From positions 992,001 through 1,056,000 of the forward strand of contig CADCXD010000004.1 of NCBI GenBank assembly GCA_902806575.1: DNA of 64,000 bases. The letters run 5' to 3'. A program made the translations under genes and the position numbers. This document shows, piece after piece, positions 26,010 to 37,496 of the stretch (within the stretch, counting starts at the first letter, position 1; the number at the start of each line of letters is the position of its first letter). Source of the DNA: Jackrogersella multiformis. Lineage: Eukaryota > Ascomycota > Sordariomycetes > Xylariales > Hypoxylaceae. The notes below the pieces were generated by a model that made no database searches, was not told the DNA's origin, and saw only the letters and a program-made list of their open reading frames with translations.

Positions 26010-27049
26010 CGACCGCACAAAGGGAGCATTGGCAGCATGGTATAAACCGGAGAACTTCCCGATTCTAGGTACTTGGCCCGTTCATTTCCCCTTTTCAAAA
26101 CATTCCCTTAATCGATATAGGTAGTTATGGTGTATACCTACCTGGGTTCTTAGCTGTTAGGTAGTTTATGAAACATGAATACCCAGCTCATTTATGTATT
26201 GATATCTCATTATCGCCTGCGTCGAATGTTCACGTGCGTTGAATGGTAGACACGAGGGCACAGCGAAGTATTGCTGTCGAGAAATGAGGTTGGCAGGTTG
26301 GCGGGTATTGTTTGATTGAAATAATACGAAAGGCGGATGCTTCCGGCCCACCGTCCTCGTCCAGTCTCTTAGATCTTGCATCACCAAGTGGCAATGAGAT
26401 CCTCGGCATTTTTGACGTCTTAGCGCCATGATTGCGGCCATTCGGCCCTACGCAAGGGGAGGCTCACGAATCATGTCTCAGTCTCGAACGACAAGTGCCG
26501 CTCGGGGCGAATGAGAGTCACTGCACTGTGACATTGTGCCTGCGTCCGTCGTGCGCGGCTCGCCTGTCGTCTGCCGAGGTGGTACCTTGCACAGTTAGAT
26601 CCCTATTTTGCGCCTCACTACCATGTCCAAAGTCCATGTGCAACTGTCGAGCCATGTTGTCAAACTAAGTGAGAGCTGAAGGGACTCCGAATATGTAGGC
26701 ATGTATTAATCTCGTCGTGAAACTGTCCAATCTCCCCGAACTTCAGACAGTGGTGTTGTTTGTATGCATGTACTTCGTACACACTAATACGCATACTAAT
26801 AGAAGAGCTCTCGAACTTCGGCGAACAGTGGGTAGAGCGGGTCCGATTTCTCGGGGGTCCCGCAGAATAGTACTCCTATCCGAACGACGCGTAACATATG
26901 GAACATTCTCTTCCTCTAGCTTGTCTCCTTCTGCGGTGGGTTTTTTCGCTCTGCTGTGCTGACGTTGAGAGAAGCTCCCTGTCCTCCTCAAGTATGACTA
27001 GTTAGATGATGATGTGGAGGAGTGGGCGTCCATGCCTAGCACCGGAGAT

Positions 27050-27075
27050 TTCAAATCAAATCAAATCAAATCAAA
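27050..27075 (+). repeat. (TCAAA)n microsatellite
   Basis: Five consecutive TCAAA units. There is no link to a gene. Confidence 0.85.
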
Positions 27076-30000
27076 TGGGCCAGGGTTATGTCGATTCCCA
27101 TCAATCCATTTTCGTTGCCCTACCATAATGGTAGCACAGTTTCAACGGACACTTTAAGCCTCGTAGGGTATAGGTGTTTTCCCATGTAGTAAGGCGAGAC
27201 GCCATGTTGTGTAGCGGACCATCAGAGACTCATTCTCTAGGCCATTCTGTGACACATTCTCAGGTTATCAAAGCCCAGTCAGCCTTTAATTGAACATTAG
27301 CTTGAGGTTAGTGTTTTACCACTTCATATTGTACGACGCTTACCTACCTAGCCTACCTAGGTAGGCATTTACCTATATGCCAGTTTGTTGCAAAATCATC
27401 GTTATGTACTCTTCCTCGGAGACACGTTCGCCCCGCACTATTCCGTTTCTCATAAGGCTAGGACGGCGAAGCTTCTATGTTGTCAATTATCGATACATCC
27501 TTTAAGATCGCTATTCTTGGAGTCTTTCGGAGGCTCATGCATGACTAGGTAGGTGACGCCAACCTAAACCCCCAGAATTCACAGGATCGAGCTCAGATCA
27601 GGCAGGTTCCCTATCAAAGTAATTAGCTTCCCTATTTTTAGCTCGTGAATTGATTCACTGTCCACATGCTTGTTGAATGCCTGGATATCACCTAGGGAGG
27701 TCATATAGGTCCTTAGTAATTTTGCTACTCTAAAATAGACGCGTAGTCGGTAGTCTGATGAGAAGATACTGCTGAGATGATTCGTGCTTAATATGACCAA
27801 CCTAGGTATCAACGTGGCTTAGCGACTCGGCTTTCAAGGTTAGGTAAGAATTGCATGATATGTTCCAGGTGCATACTAATACTGGAGACTTGCGAATAGT
27901 CGGCCATGCAAAATTGGTGCATCGTCTAGGATCAACGAACCACTTAAAAGCCCTCGCCGCCGAGGTGTTAACTCGGTAGTGATGATGGTCGAGTGGGAGG
28001 AGCTTAATCTAGTGGTGGATGACATCTCATCTACATACCAACCCAGCCAGCCAGCCAGCTACCTAAGGTGGGTTGTATTGAGATATTGTTCAAGTTTCCA
28101 TGAATAGAGATTATGAATAGCGACTACCTCTACCTAGGTAGTATGGGAAATAGGAAATAACCTTGGAACCTTTGAAGTTGTAATCTTAGAAATGAGGTGT
28201 ACGTGTCTGTGTAAGTGTGTAAGTGGACGGTAAAGTGTTAGGTAAGTTTTTGCGCGTGATGGCTGATGGTAAATGCTTAACTAACCGGAAGGAGAGGCAC
28301 CAGGTAAGGTTCTAAACTTAACCATTTCCGTCGTGGCAATAGTCTGCGGACCCAATCATGACGCTCGAAAGCTGTTTAGCTTGTCTCAATCCTACAATCT
28401 GAGAAGGCTTGTAGGGCTGAGGAGAAACCTTACAGGCTGGAAATTTGCGGATATTATCTACCTGTCTACCTAGCCCTAGGTATTTATGTACCTAGGCAGA
28501 TGATGGTGAGATTTCATTTGGGAATAACCTAATGAACCTTACTACGTACCTAGGTAGGCCTAGCCCTATGTCTGCTAAGGTGTGCGGATAACCACGATAA
28601 CCTACGTACTTCTTCGTTTAGCCTACCTACAATGTATGTAGGTAGTAGAATTGTTTTTAGGTATGCAAGCCTGTTACACTAGCTCTTTGATTCATTCCAT
28701 GTGAGCATGTTGCCTGCCATCCATATTAAACTTGTGTGTATTTTGATTTGCCCATTCGTATTGCGCCATGGTGATCTATCCGCGTTGGAGTATGGTAAGC
28801 CACCGTCAGATTATGTTTTAAATCATTATCCAGTTATTTAGCTGTCTAATATTATTGTGATAATACATGCCTAATACGTATACGAGTGTTATATAAATAT
28901 CGACTGAGGATAGCTGGTGATGTGATTCCGCGTGGTCCTGGCAGAAAGACGATAAGATAAATGTAGACCGTGTGAAGACTGTAGTAACAATACTATTCTA
29001 TACTGTGTATCTCACATCCCTAAAAGAAGTGGTTTTTTTTAACCAACTTACTTACTACGGTCTGCATCTATGCATCCGGATGTATTCTGACGCCATTCTG
29101 CTAGGGTGAGTAAAGTACCTGGGTTTCCAATATAGGCAGATCGTTACGTGGATCTTGGGAGGTGTACGGTGAGCTTTTCTTATTATGGTAATTCCATCAT
29201 TTGCCTACCTGGCATACTACGCTTCAGATGCTTTGATGCGGACATCGATTAGTAACAAATGTATAATCATATTTTACTTATTGTACTTAAAGGATACATA
29301 CCTAGGTACATATGGCACTGAAATGCATATTATGAGATACTTGAGAGTATTTGTATTCATTTCAATAACAGGTACCTTAAGTAGGTAGGTACATAGTAGG
29401 CATAATAGGATTTTATCCAATCATGTTTTGTTATATTCCTATATGTACAAGGTTCAATAAGGCTGAAAACTCGATCTTTATCGCCGTCGTCTAATTGATG
29501 AGGCTTAATCTGGAGTTCCGTCATGGGCCATGGTCAGTCCTTACTAAGTACCAGGTAGGTACTTATATAAGATACATAGTTGCTGAGTTCTTGGTAAATT
29601 ACCATGATCGGACCGAAGTCCGCAAGACCCCATATCAAATTTGATCGAATAAACTGCCATAGTACGGAGACGGAAGAAACCGAGTGCATCGTTACAAGAA
29701 CTTATGAGGCTAGGTAACTGTGAGCGCACCTAGTGCTAGGTAGTTAGGGAACGAAAAATAAAGGTACTTAGTTACACATAAACATCATTCGATGATCATC
29801 GCATTACTATGTCCTTCGTAAAAGAATAGCCGTTTAAAGTCAATCAAGTGTCTGGCTATGGCCTACCCATATGTAGTAGTGTATGTAGGGTATGAGGTAG
29901 GGTATAAATATTACATACCTAGCTTGCATATACTAGGTACATGCCTTCCGATATAGATACTTACCAAGAAGGTATGTACATAGGTAGGTATTGCTACGTA

Positions 30001-31640
30001 GTAATAAGGTTCCATCTGATGCCAATAAGGCAAGAGTGATGGGGGAAGCTCATATATTTCGAGACAGTACGCAGTAGCTAAAGATGTGGTTAGCAGCGTC
30101 ATTTCCTTCTTAAAATGGATGCTGGCTAGTGCTGCAAAGCGGGTAGCATGCAGCGGGTATCCCCTTACCTGCCTATAGATTTTTAAACTGCCCATTTTAT
30201 TCCACGTACATACAAGATATCAACACCATTAGTAAGACATCTAATACTAAAAATGAAATATAATATAATGCACAATGCAAGAAACACGAAATACTTAGAT
30301 GTGCACATATCCATTCACCGTATACCTAGGTAGTTACTGCATTCATATACCTTAGGTAGATATCTACACTACCTAGGTACTTACCTGGTATGTACCTAGG
30401 TATGTAAGAAAGGTATTCTCCTCCAAAGATACCGGTAGGTAGTAACATATAAACCCAATTTGACTTTCCAGCCTTTAGTAGAAGGCGGGTTGTTAGGTGG
30501 TGCAGCCCTGTGCCGGCTGGAAGTCGCATCGATCCTACCACCTAGAAATGCATCTCATCCATTGAAGTCAAGTTGAAATGGTTGAAATGTTGTGTTCACT
30601 CCTGCCGTCCTACCTTACCTCACCATACCTCCTAGGTAAGTACTTAAGTACAGTAAAGACCTGAAAAATATCTACACATACACCCCCAAAGATGTACCTT
30701 CCCGCACCCCTCGGTACGTAGCCTATTCCCTTGGCTTTCTTCAATCCACCCCACCCTTGAATATCCTTGACACCCTTCTTCCGCCCTAATGACGATCCAC
30801 CTGTAGTACAACGACCGGGACCTTGGCATGGAAGGTACTTAGATACAAGCCCTATGACTGTGTACATAGGTACCTAGCCCTAAACCGTACCTTATGTACT
30901 TAGCACAGTATTGGGTACATAGGTACAGAGGTATCTGGATACATACATCCCATATTTTACCCCTACACTACACTAGTGTAGGGACCTGGGGTACCCTCTT
31001 TTATAACCCCACTTGGAACGATACCTAGTACCTAAGGTACGTACCCTCTCATAAGGCACGCTAGAGCGAATCTAAAGACCCCTGTCCTTCCCTGTGGAAG
31101 GGCTGAACCCACGCACGTACTAGGTAGGGTACTAGGTAGGGTACTAGGAAGGTTAGGTAGGCTGATAGGGCAGTTTCGTTACGTGAGTGTGGGTTAGTTC
31201 ATTCTCGAAATCTAGTTTTAATATGCACCTAACCTCGCCCCTCTTCATTTTCTGGGAAACCGTTCAGAAAGAGAAGAAAAAAAAAAGGTTGTGGATGGGT
31301 TCTTGCGAGTGTTTGGCCGAACTTTTTACAACAACGTCTGCCTACCTCGTAACTTCGTCACCTCGTCACCTACCTAGGTAGTCACCTCGTCACCTCATCG
31401 TCCTTAGCTCCCCTTAAAGGATAGTGACTCTACTACTAATCACCGCCTCGTTGGGAATCCATACAGCCATACCAACTACCAACTCTACTCCTAGGTACCT
31501 AAGGATATAGAGTAATCGTCAAAGAGAACCAAAGGGGCAAGGTTTCGAACTGATAAATTTGGACAATTGGCCGAGCTTATTCTTTTTCGACCAAAAGATA
31601 TATTCGACCGGATCCGACCCCGACTCTTGACCTTGACCTT

Positions 31641-32281
31641 GTTTAGCATCAGTCTTCAGCCTTCTTAGCCTTCTTAGCTTTCTTCTCTGTCTATAGCTGA
31701 GCTTAAATTACTACCATTACTCATTACTTCACCTCGATTGTTTCTCTGGAGGCTCAATCCTGTATTTGTTTCAGCTTCTTCTTCTTCATTGGGTCTCTCT
31801 CGGTGTAATCTTCATCGCATCGTGTTATTACTATTTACATGTTTATTACTCTCATGACGCTTTACGTTTTCTTGCTGTCTTAGAATACCCTCGCACCGTC
31901 CTTTGCTCTCCCAAGTACGAGCCTCCAACAACAAAGGCACACAGCACACAGTCTACTGCCTTGCACAGACGACGTCGGCACCGCCGATACCAATACAATA
32001 TTGCCACCGCCATCTCTACGACGCATACCTCTTGATTCACGTCGGTTTCCCTATACCGTCCGCGGCACCACCATCGCCGCCATCACCGCCTTACCGACTC
32101 CACCAACCTATTACATACTCTATTCCTTTCTCGGACTACTGCTTTCTTGATTCGACAAATTAGCCGCTACTGTTCTAACTCTGCTCAGCTACTCACCACC
32201 AACATTAGAGTGTGGCAAGCTTGTCATTGGCCTACGTCTCACAAAATCTCTTGCTCGAGTTTTCGAAACGGGCAGCACAAT
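31641..32281 (+). promoter_or_regulatory. pyrimidine-rich promoter/leader of the C2H2 gene
   Basis: A C/T-rich stretch with repeated CTTCTTAGC and CTTGAC words begins near 31620 and runs into a long C-rich leader before the ATG at 32282. CT-rich tracts of this kind typically surround transcription starts in filamentous ascomycetes. The exact start cannot be placed. Open frames in the leader have no recognisable product. Confidence 0.4.
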
Positions 32282-34362
32282 ATGGATATCCCTAGATATG
32301 TATCAAGGGAGCCAGGAGGCTCACCGCCGGCCATATACATCGAGGGTTCCAACCATTTCGACCACTATGGAGGTTCAGGACGTTCCCGTATGCCGTCGAG
32401 ATTCTCACCAGCTCTAGCCTCTTCCACTCCTATGCCGATATCCAACAGACATCGTATCGCTGAAGACGATGCGCCACCGCCATTGCCTCCTCCCAAATTT
32501 ATTCCTGGCTTGGGACAGCCTCCTACCAGACACGACCGTATCCCTTCAATTGATTCCAATGCAAGCTGGGATAGCACAAGGCAAGAATTAGAGCATGACC
32601 GGCCTCGGTTCGGTAGGCCAGACAACGAGCATGGTATAATACGGCCTCCTCGGGACGAAGGCTATCACAGCTTGAACTCTACGATCTCGTCGCTGGGGTA
32701 TAGTCACTTATCCTATGACAATACAGACTTGCAACAACATACTAACTGAAGATCTTTCATTCAGATCGCATGACTCCCTCCCTAAGAAGTTATTCATGTC
32801 ACACGACCAGTACCAATTCAACAAGCCGAACGGCAACGACTACGACAATGCATTAATAAAAAAATTAGATTCCAGACGGACCTTCGACAACCGGTCACCA
32901 CCTCGCCGATCTGCTCTCAGCGCTTCTGCAAATAATACCGTTTCTAGCCTGGTTCCTCAGGAGCACCGTCTGCATCCTCAACTAACGCCACTCTCCCTTC
33001 CTATTCGATCGAGCAATAAGTTACTTATCGACTCTCCTGGTCGTTATACGGATACTCCCCCGCAGTCTGCGCTTTCGCCACGCGGTCCGTCATTCTACGG
33101 CACTGCTAGTAGCGAATACCGTTCTCCAATCGAACCCGCAGATCTAGACCGGTCACCCTTTTCTCGGACAAGAAGAAACAATAGCGGCTCAATACCGGAT
33201 GACGCAACAATATCTACGCATAGTAGCTACGATAACGCAGACGACAATGACTTTCCAATGGAAGACAGGTCACAAATGGAGGACTACTATTCGCGTTCGG
33301 AGCACCAAGCCATTGGGCAGAAGAGGCGGGCATCTTCACCGCCTGGGGATGACCTCCCAATGCAGGGCATGCCCGGATCATGCGATCCACTACGACGACG
33401 TGAGGGCGCATCCAGAGCGTCACCAACGCCACGTCTGTCCGGCGTTCTTCCGGGTTCTATTTCTTCGATTCCATCTACGACGCGAAGTGGGTCTTTTGCT
33501 TCGAATGCCTCACTAACAACGAACCTCTCTAGTATGAATTCGTTTGCTGGGAGGTCTCCTGGTGGATTGTCCAGCGGCGGACTTTCCCCTGTTGATGTCC
33601 TCTCAAACTCACCTTATAGCATGCCGAATTCCCTTGCTCACTCGCCACGCGCTTCACTTGCACGTATTCCCCACCAGCGCAATCTTAGCAGCGAAACCCG
33701 GCGACTTGCATCGCCCCGTAAAGTGAGTGAGGTGTCTAAAACGGGCATAACTAAGATACCTGGTGGTTTCTTCATGTGCGAATGCTGTCCTAAAAAACCC
33801 AAAAAATTTGAGACGGCAGAAGAACTCAGGTGAGTTGCACAGTCCGCCCCTTTGCATAAGCATTTCTACGTTGGTCCCTGTTTTGCGGATCGTTAACAAA
33901 ATCTTAAGCGCCCATGAGGCTGAGAAGCAATACGAATGCTCGTTCTGCGGCAATCGATTCAAGAACAAGAACGAGGCGGAGCGTCATCAAAATAGTCTCC
34001 ACGTCCGACGGCATAGTTGGTCGTGCTCTGCGCTACTCCTTTCCCGCTACGACCGCGCATTCCACGAGAGCACCAATCGACCTGGAGAGGCTGACACATG
34101 TGGTTACTGCGGAGAAGAATTCGAGCGCCGTGGCGGCGTTGGGCGACCACGACTCGCAACAGAGCAGGATTGGGACGAGCGACTAAGACATCTTCAAGAG
34201 GTGCATAAATTTCGCGAATGCAACTCGAGCAAGAAATTCTACCGCGCAGATCATTTTCGACAGCATCTGAAGCATAGCCACGCGGGAACCAGTGGTAAAT
34301 GGACAAATATGCTGGAAAATGCATGCATGCTCGATGAAGAACCTCCACAGCCAGCGAGATGA
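32282..34362 (+). CDS. C2H2 zinc-finger protein, putative transcription factor (644 aa)
   Basis: Exons 32282-32697, 32765-33829 and 33909-34362 join in phase 2 twice, giving 644 residues. Introns are 67 and 79 nt; the first has a CTAAC branch site, the second a GTGAGT donor. Residues 1-470 are low-complexity and disordered, with polyproline near residue 60 and many Ser-Pro sites, suggesting phosphorylation. The C-terminus holds the zinc-binding part. CECC is at ~477-480, and a classical finger with C504, C507, H520 and H525 lies in YECSFCGNRF. A third has CGYC at ~558-561 with a His pair at ~588 and 593. The last element, KKFYRADHFRQHLKHSH, has a single Cys. The tail GTSGKWTNMLENAC recurs in a conserved group of Pezizomycotina C2H2 regulators I remember by pattern. 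It is likely nuclear. Its targets are unknown; no biosynthetic cluster surrounds it. Confidence 0.83.
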
Positions 34363-36295
34363 GCGAATTGAGCTGACCAGAAGCGACGGGGTTGGGTAGC
34401 AATACCGCGCGGGGTTCTCGAGGAAGATGAGAGCCTATGAACTTTGGATGCGCACTATTCGGGTAGATTGATTTGTTGGCTGGGGGCGTTGGCGCCCATC
34501 ATGCACGACAGCCGACCTACAAAAAATTTGGCGCACTGGGAATGGAAAGGGGTCAGTCAGAATCCTCTCGAGTTAATCGTGCGCTTTGCGCTCCCGCGTG
34601 CCACAGTATTCAGGTGAATCCTGGTTTACCCGCCGATCTCCCGCCGGCTGGGTGGTTCCTCGCGGAAATAAATGGTCGGTGGCGGCATGACATTGAAGTC
34701 GATATACGATAGCTCGACTAAGAAAGCATTCGGCCCTGCCTACAAAGTTCCAGCTGAGGTAACAGGCGCTACTAAGGCAATATTAGGATGTAGAAGTGGA
34801 TTCCACATTGTCAATGGTTAATTTACGAGATACAGCTGCTTGCTGACAGCAGCTGTTCCATTCTAACGGGTATTATTATGCTTGGCACATGTCGAGATGA
34901 AGCTCGTCGCCGACGTGCTCATTAAGAGAACCAAGCTGTTGATCATCGAACTATAGTAATAAACATACACAATGTGGAACGACATATTTGAACATAGATA
35001 AAATGATGACTTTTGAAATTTAGATTTTCTGTAAGTCGAACGAATAAAATTATATTAAAGGGTCACTATGTTTGCTAGACAGTACAGAGTGCAGAGATTC
35101 AAAAGTGACGGGGATCCTTCACGTCGTTCCAAGTTGAGCGTGTCAGCTCTCTCATGCCAATGCTGACGTTACCGACTCTACTCTACGCATCGGTATACCG
35201 TATATGATATATCAACACACTTCCAGACGACGTCATTATACCAGATTTACTACGATCGTTGTATACAATTAAGGTGTGAACGATGCTTTGGGCAGGGGTA
35301 ACGGAAGCCTTCCTCTTACTAGCTCATAAAAATCAAACTGGAATTACCTACCTACCAGGGTACCCTTAGGTACATATATATATATACTTTATAAGTATTG
35401 TCATGAACTCTCGATACGATAAATACCTGGGTACATATGTACTTAGGTATATAGGTAGTTTAACAATTTTATAAGAATGAATGAATGAGATTTTAATGCT
35501 CTCAGGTACCTACCTAATAGTAATATAAAACAGGTATCTTTAAGTGAAACTTAATATCCATATTACCTAGGTAACTTGCAGTCTTAATTTGAAAACTACT
35601 TAGGTATGTAGGTGTATTTTTCCTTTTTCCTCTTTTTTTCTTTTTATACTTTCCTTTTTTTCTTCCCCTCTTGTCGCGTCTTCTTCCTTGTTGCAGCGCT
35701 TGACCAAAGTCCCATCTCGATTGGATGGGAATTTGAGAATTGCCGCTAGGATTCGACGGAAAGATGCAAGTCAACCTACCTTACCTACCTAGGTAGGTTA
35801 GCGTAAAACGAAGGGGTTGGAGGTGCAGTCACATGACTCAGCCCTATCGGGAGAGAAAAGTGAGATTGATGCGCACAGCCGCCGCCACATGTGTCTGACC
35901 AGTCCGCCTTCCACCTGCCTGCCTGCCAACCTGACAGTTCTAAGGCTAGAACCTAACTGAGGGGCTAAAGCTTGTATGGACCCAGTTTTTGCCAACAGCA
36001 CCAACCAACAAAGTTATTTTGATGGTTTTTACAGAAAGGGCGAGTTTGCGACAAACCTGGGTACCTACCTACCTAGGTACACTACCTATACACATAGAGC
36101 CCTCCGTAGGTTCAAACTTTATGCCTTACATTATATAATTTCTTTCAGGATCTATAGAGCCTTGTTCTTTTCTTATGAGACACAATTAAGCAATATTCAA
36201 TATTGGTATTTTGCATAAACCGTAGCTCTGATTATCTGATATCAAGTTATTTGATACCTCATTATTTGATATCAATAACACAAAAGGAGAGCACC
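34363..36295. other. intergenic region between the C2H2 gene and YVH1
   Basis: No gene is supported. TACCTAGGTA copies are at 35564-35573, 35786-35795 and 36070-36079. Just before YVH1, near 36225-36275, the word TTTGATA or TCTGATA recurs in three imperfect copies, each containing a GATA core; whether it binds a factor is unknown. Confidence 0.4.
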
Positions 36296-37496
36296 ATGTC
36301 GATATCTAGGGTCCCCGGACCTGATGATCTTTACGTTGGAGGGTAATTCACAAGTTTAATTCCCCATCCCCACGCTGCGCCGCATGATCCTAGCTATCTC
36401 GAGTTGTGAACTAACATTACCCTTTAGAGCCTGGGTCCTGAACACCGAAGCAGGGCGCGATAAACTCCACGAACAGAATATTACCCACGTGCTTTCCGTC
36501 ATTAACTTCACTTTGGAAAATTGGGGGGACGCAGTAACACGCTTCAAGCACTTGAGCATCGACATTCTCGACGACGAGGATTACGATTTGCTGGCTTATT
36601 TCCCGTCTGCGGTTCGCTTTATTGATGATGGCTTACATCCACCCGCCAGCAGCAGCCGAGGTACAGAGGCAGACGGGCCTCGGACCGGGGACGATGACAA
36701 GTCCTCTGGTGGGGTCTACGTGCACTGTGCCATGGGTATATCACGTTCTGTAAGCTGTGTAATTGCATATCTCCTCTACAAATACCCTCACCGCTTCGGA
36801 GGTAAACAATATACTCCTTCAGGTGCGTCAGCGGCACAGCGAAGGCAAACCTCCACGAATGCCGTAGAGAAGGCTCTGGAGCTGGTCCGCCAGGCTCGCG
36901 AGCCCGCCCAGCCAAACAATGGCTTCATGCGCCAGCTCCAGCTATGGTGGGAGATGGGATGTCCCGCAGATGACGATAGCTCTGTCGAGCGGCATCCCGT
37001 CTATCAGAAATGGCTGTACGAAAGAATGCTGAAGGAGTCCCGGGACGTACATGAAGCGCCGAAGGCTGAAGATATACGGTTCGAGGACGAAGTGGGGCAG
37101 GGAAAGGAGATCGCCGAAGCCGAGGCGGACAGGACAGATGGCAAGGAAATCCGCTGCAAGAAGTGCAGACGTATCCTTGCGACGCCCAAGTTTGTCGTGT
37201 CGCATACCCCTACTGGTCGAACGGAGTCCTCAAACTGTGCTCACGTTTTTATCGAGACGCTCTCCTGGATGCGGCCGGTGTTGGAAGATGGTGCTCTTGA
37301 GGGCCGCCTATCTTGCCCAAATGCCAAGTGTGGTGCCACGGTAGGTCGCTTCGCTTGGCAAGGCTTGAAATGCAGCTGTGGCGAGTGGATCGTCCCGGCC
37401 TTCTCACTGAACCGGAGCCGCGTCGATGAGGTGGCTCCCCGGCATATGGATGCCCCTGCAATCCGGCTACCGCCAGGACGGAACGGTAGCTTATGA
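36296..37496 (+). CDS. YVH1: dual-specificity phosphatase Yvh1, ribosome-assembly factor
   Basis: A 47-nt first exon (36296-36342) joins in phase 2 to 36428-37496, giving 371 residues. The donor is GTAATT and the acceptor TTTAG, with a CTAAC branch site. The short exon supplies the conserved start of the phosphatase fold (DDLYVGG) continuing into AWVLNTEAG. The catalytic P-loop HCAMGISRS gives nucleophile C116 and R122, matching HCx5RS. The general-acid Asp lies in the DILDDEDYD stretch. A disordered insert of about 25 residues (SSSRGTEADGPRTGDDD region) precedes the P-loop. The C-terminus carries the zinc-binding domain with CKKC, CPNAKCGATVGRFAW and CSCGEWI. In yeast that domain drives release of Mrt4 from pre-60S particles, independent of phosphatase activity. 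Both functional parts look intact. It probably acts in nucleus and cytoplasm. Confidence 0.92.

Larger units (their letters stand above)
24401..31640. other. gene desert, right part, dense in TACCTAGGTA palindromes
   Basis: No supported gene in about 7.2 kb. At least fifteen exact TACCTAGGTA copies lie here, often extended into longer (TACC)n(TAGG)n arrangements. A (TCAAA)n repeat is at about 27050-27075, and (CCAG)n occurs near 28041-28058. Short frames on both strands are rich in Tyr, Thr and Arg because of the TAC/GTA words and have no domain. Confidence 0.45.

Noticed and set aside
25985..26060. Possible tRNA on the minus strand (T-arm-like TGCGG...CCGCA with TCGATTC loop)
   Set aside because: The B-box lacks one T of GGTTCGANNCC, the acceptor stem has no pairing partner about 65 nt upstream, and no D-arm or A-box is found. 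The CCGC/GCGG pairing is explained by the local palindrome.
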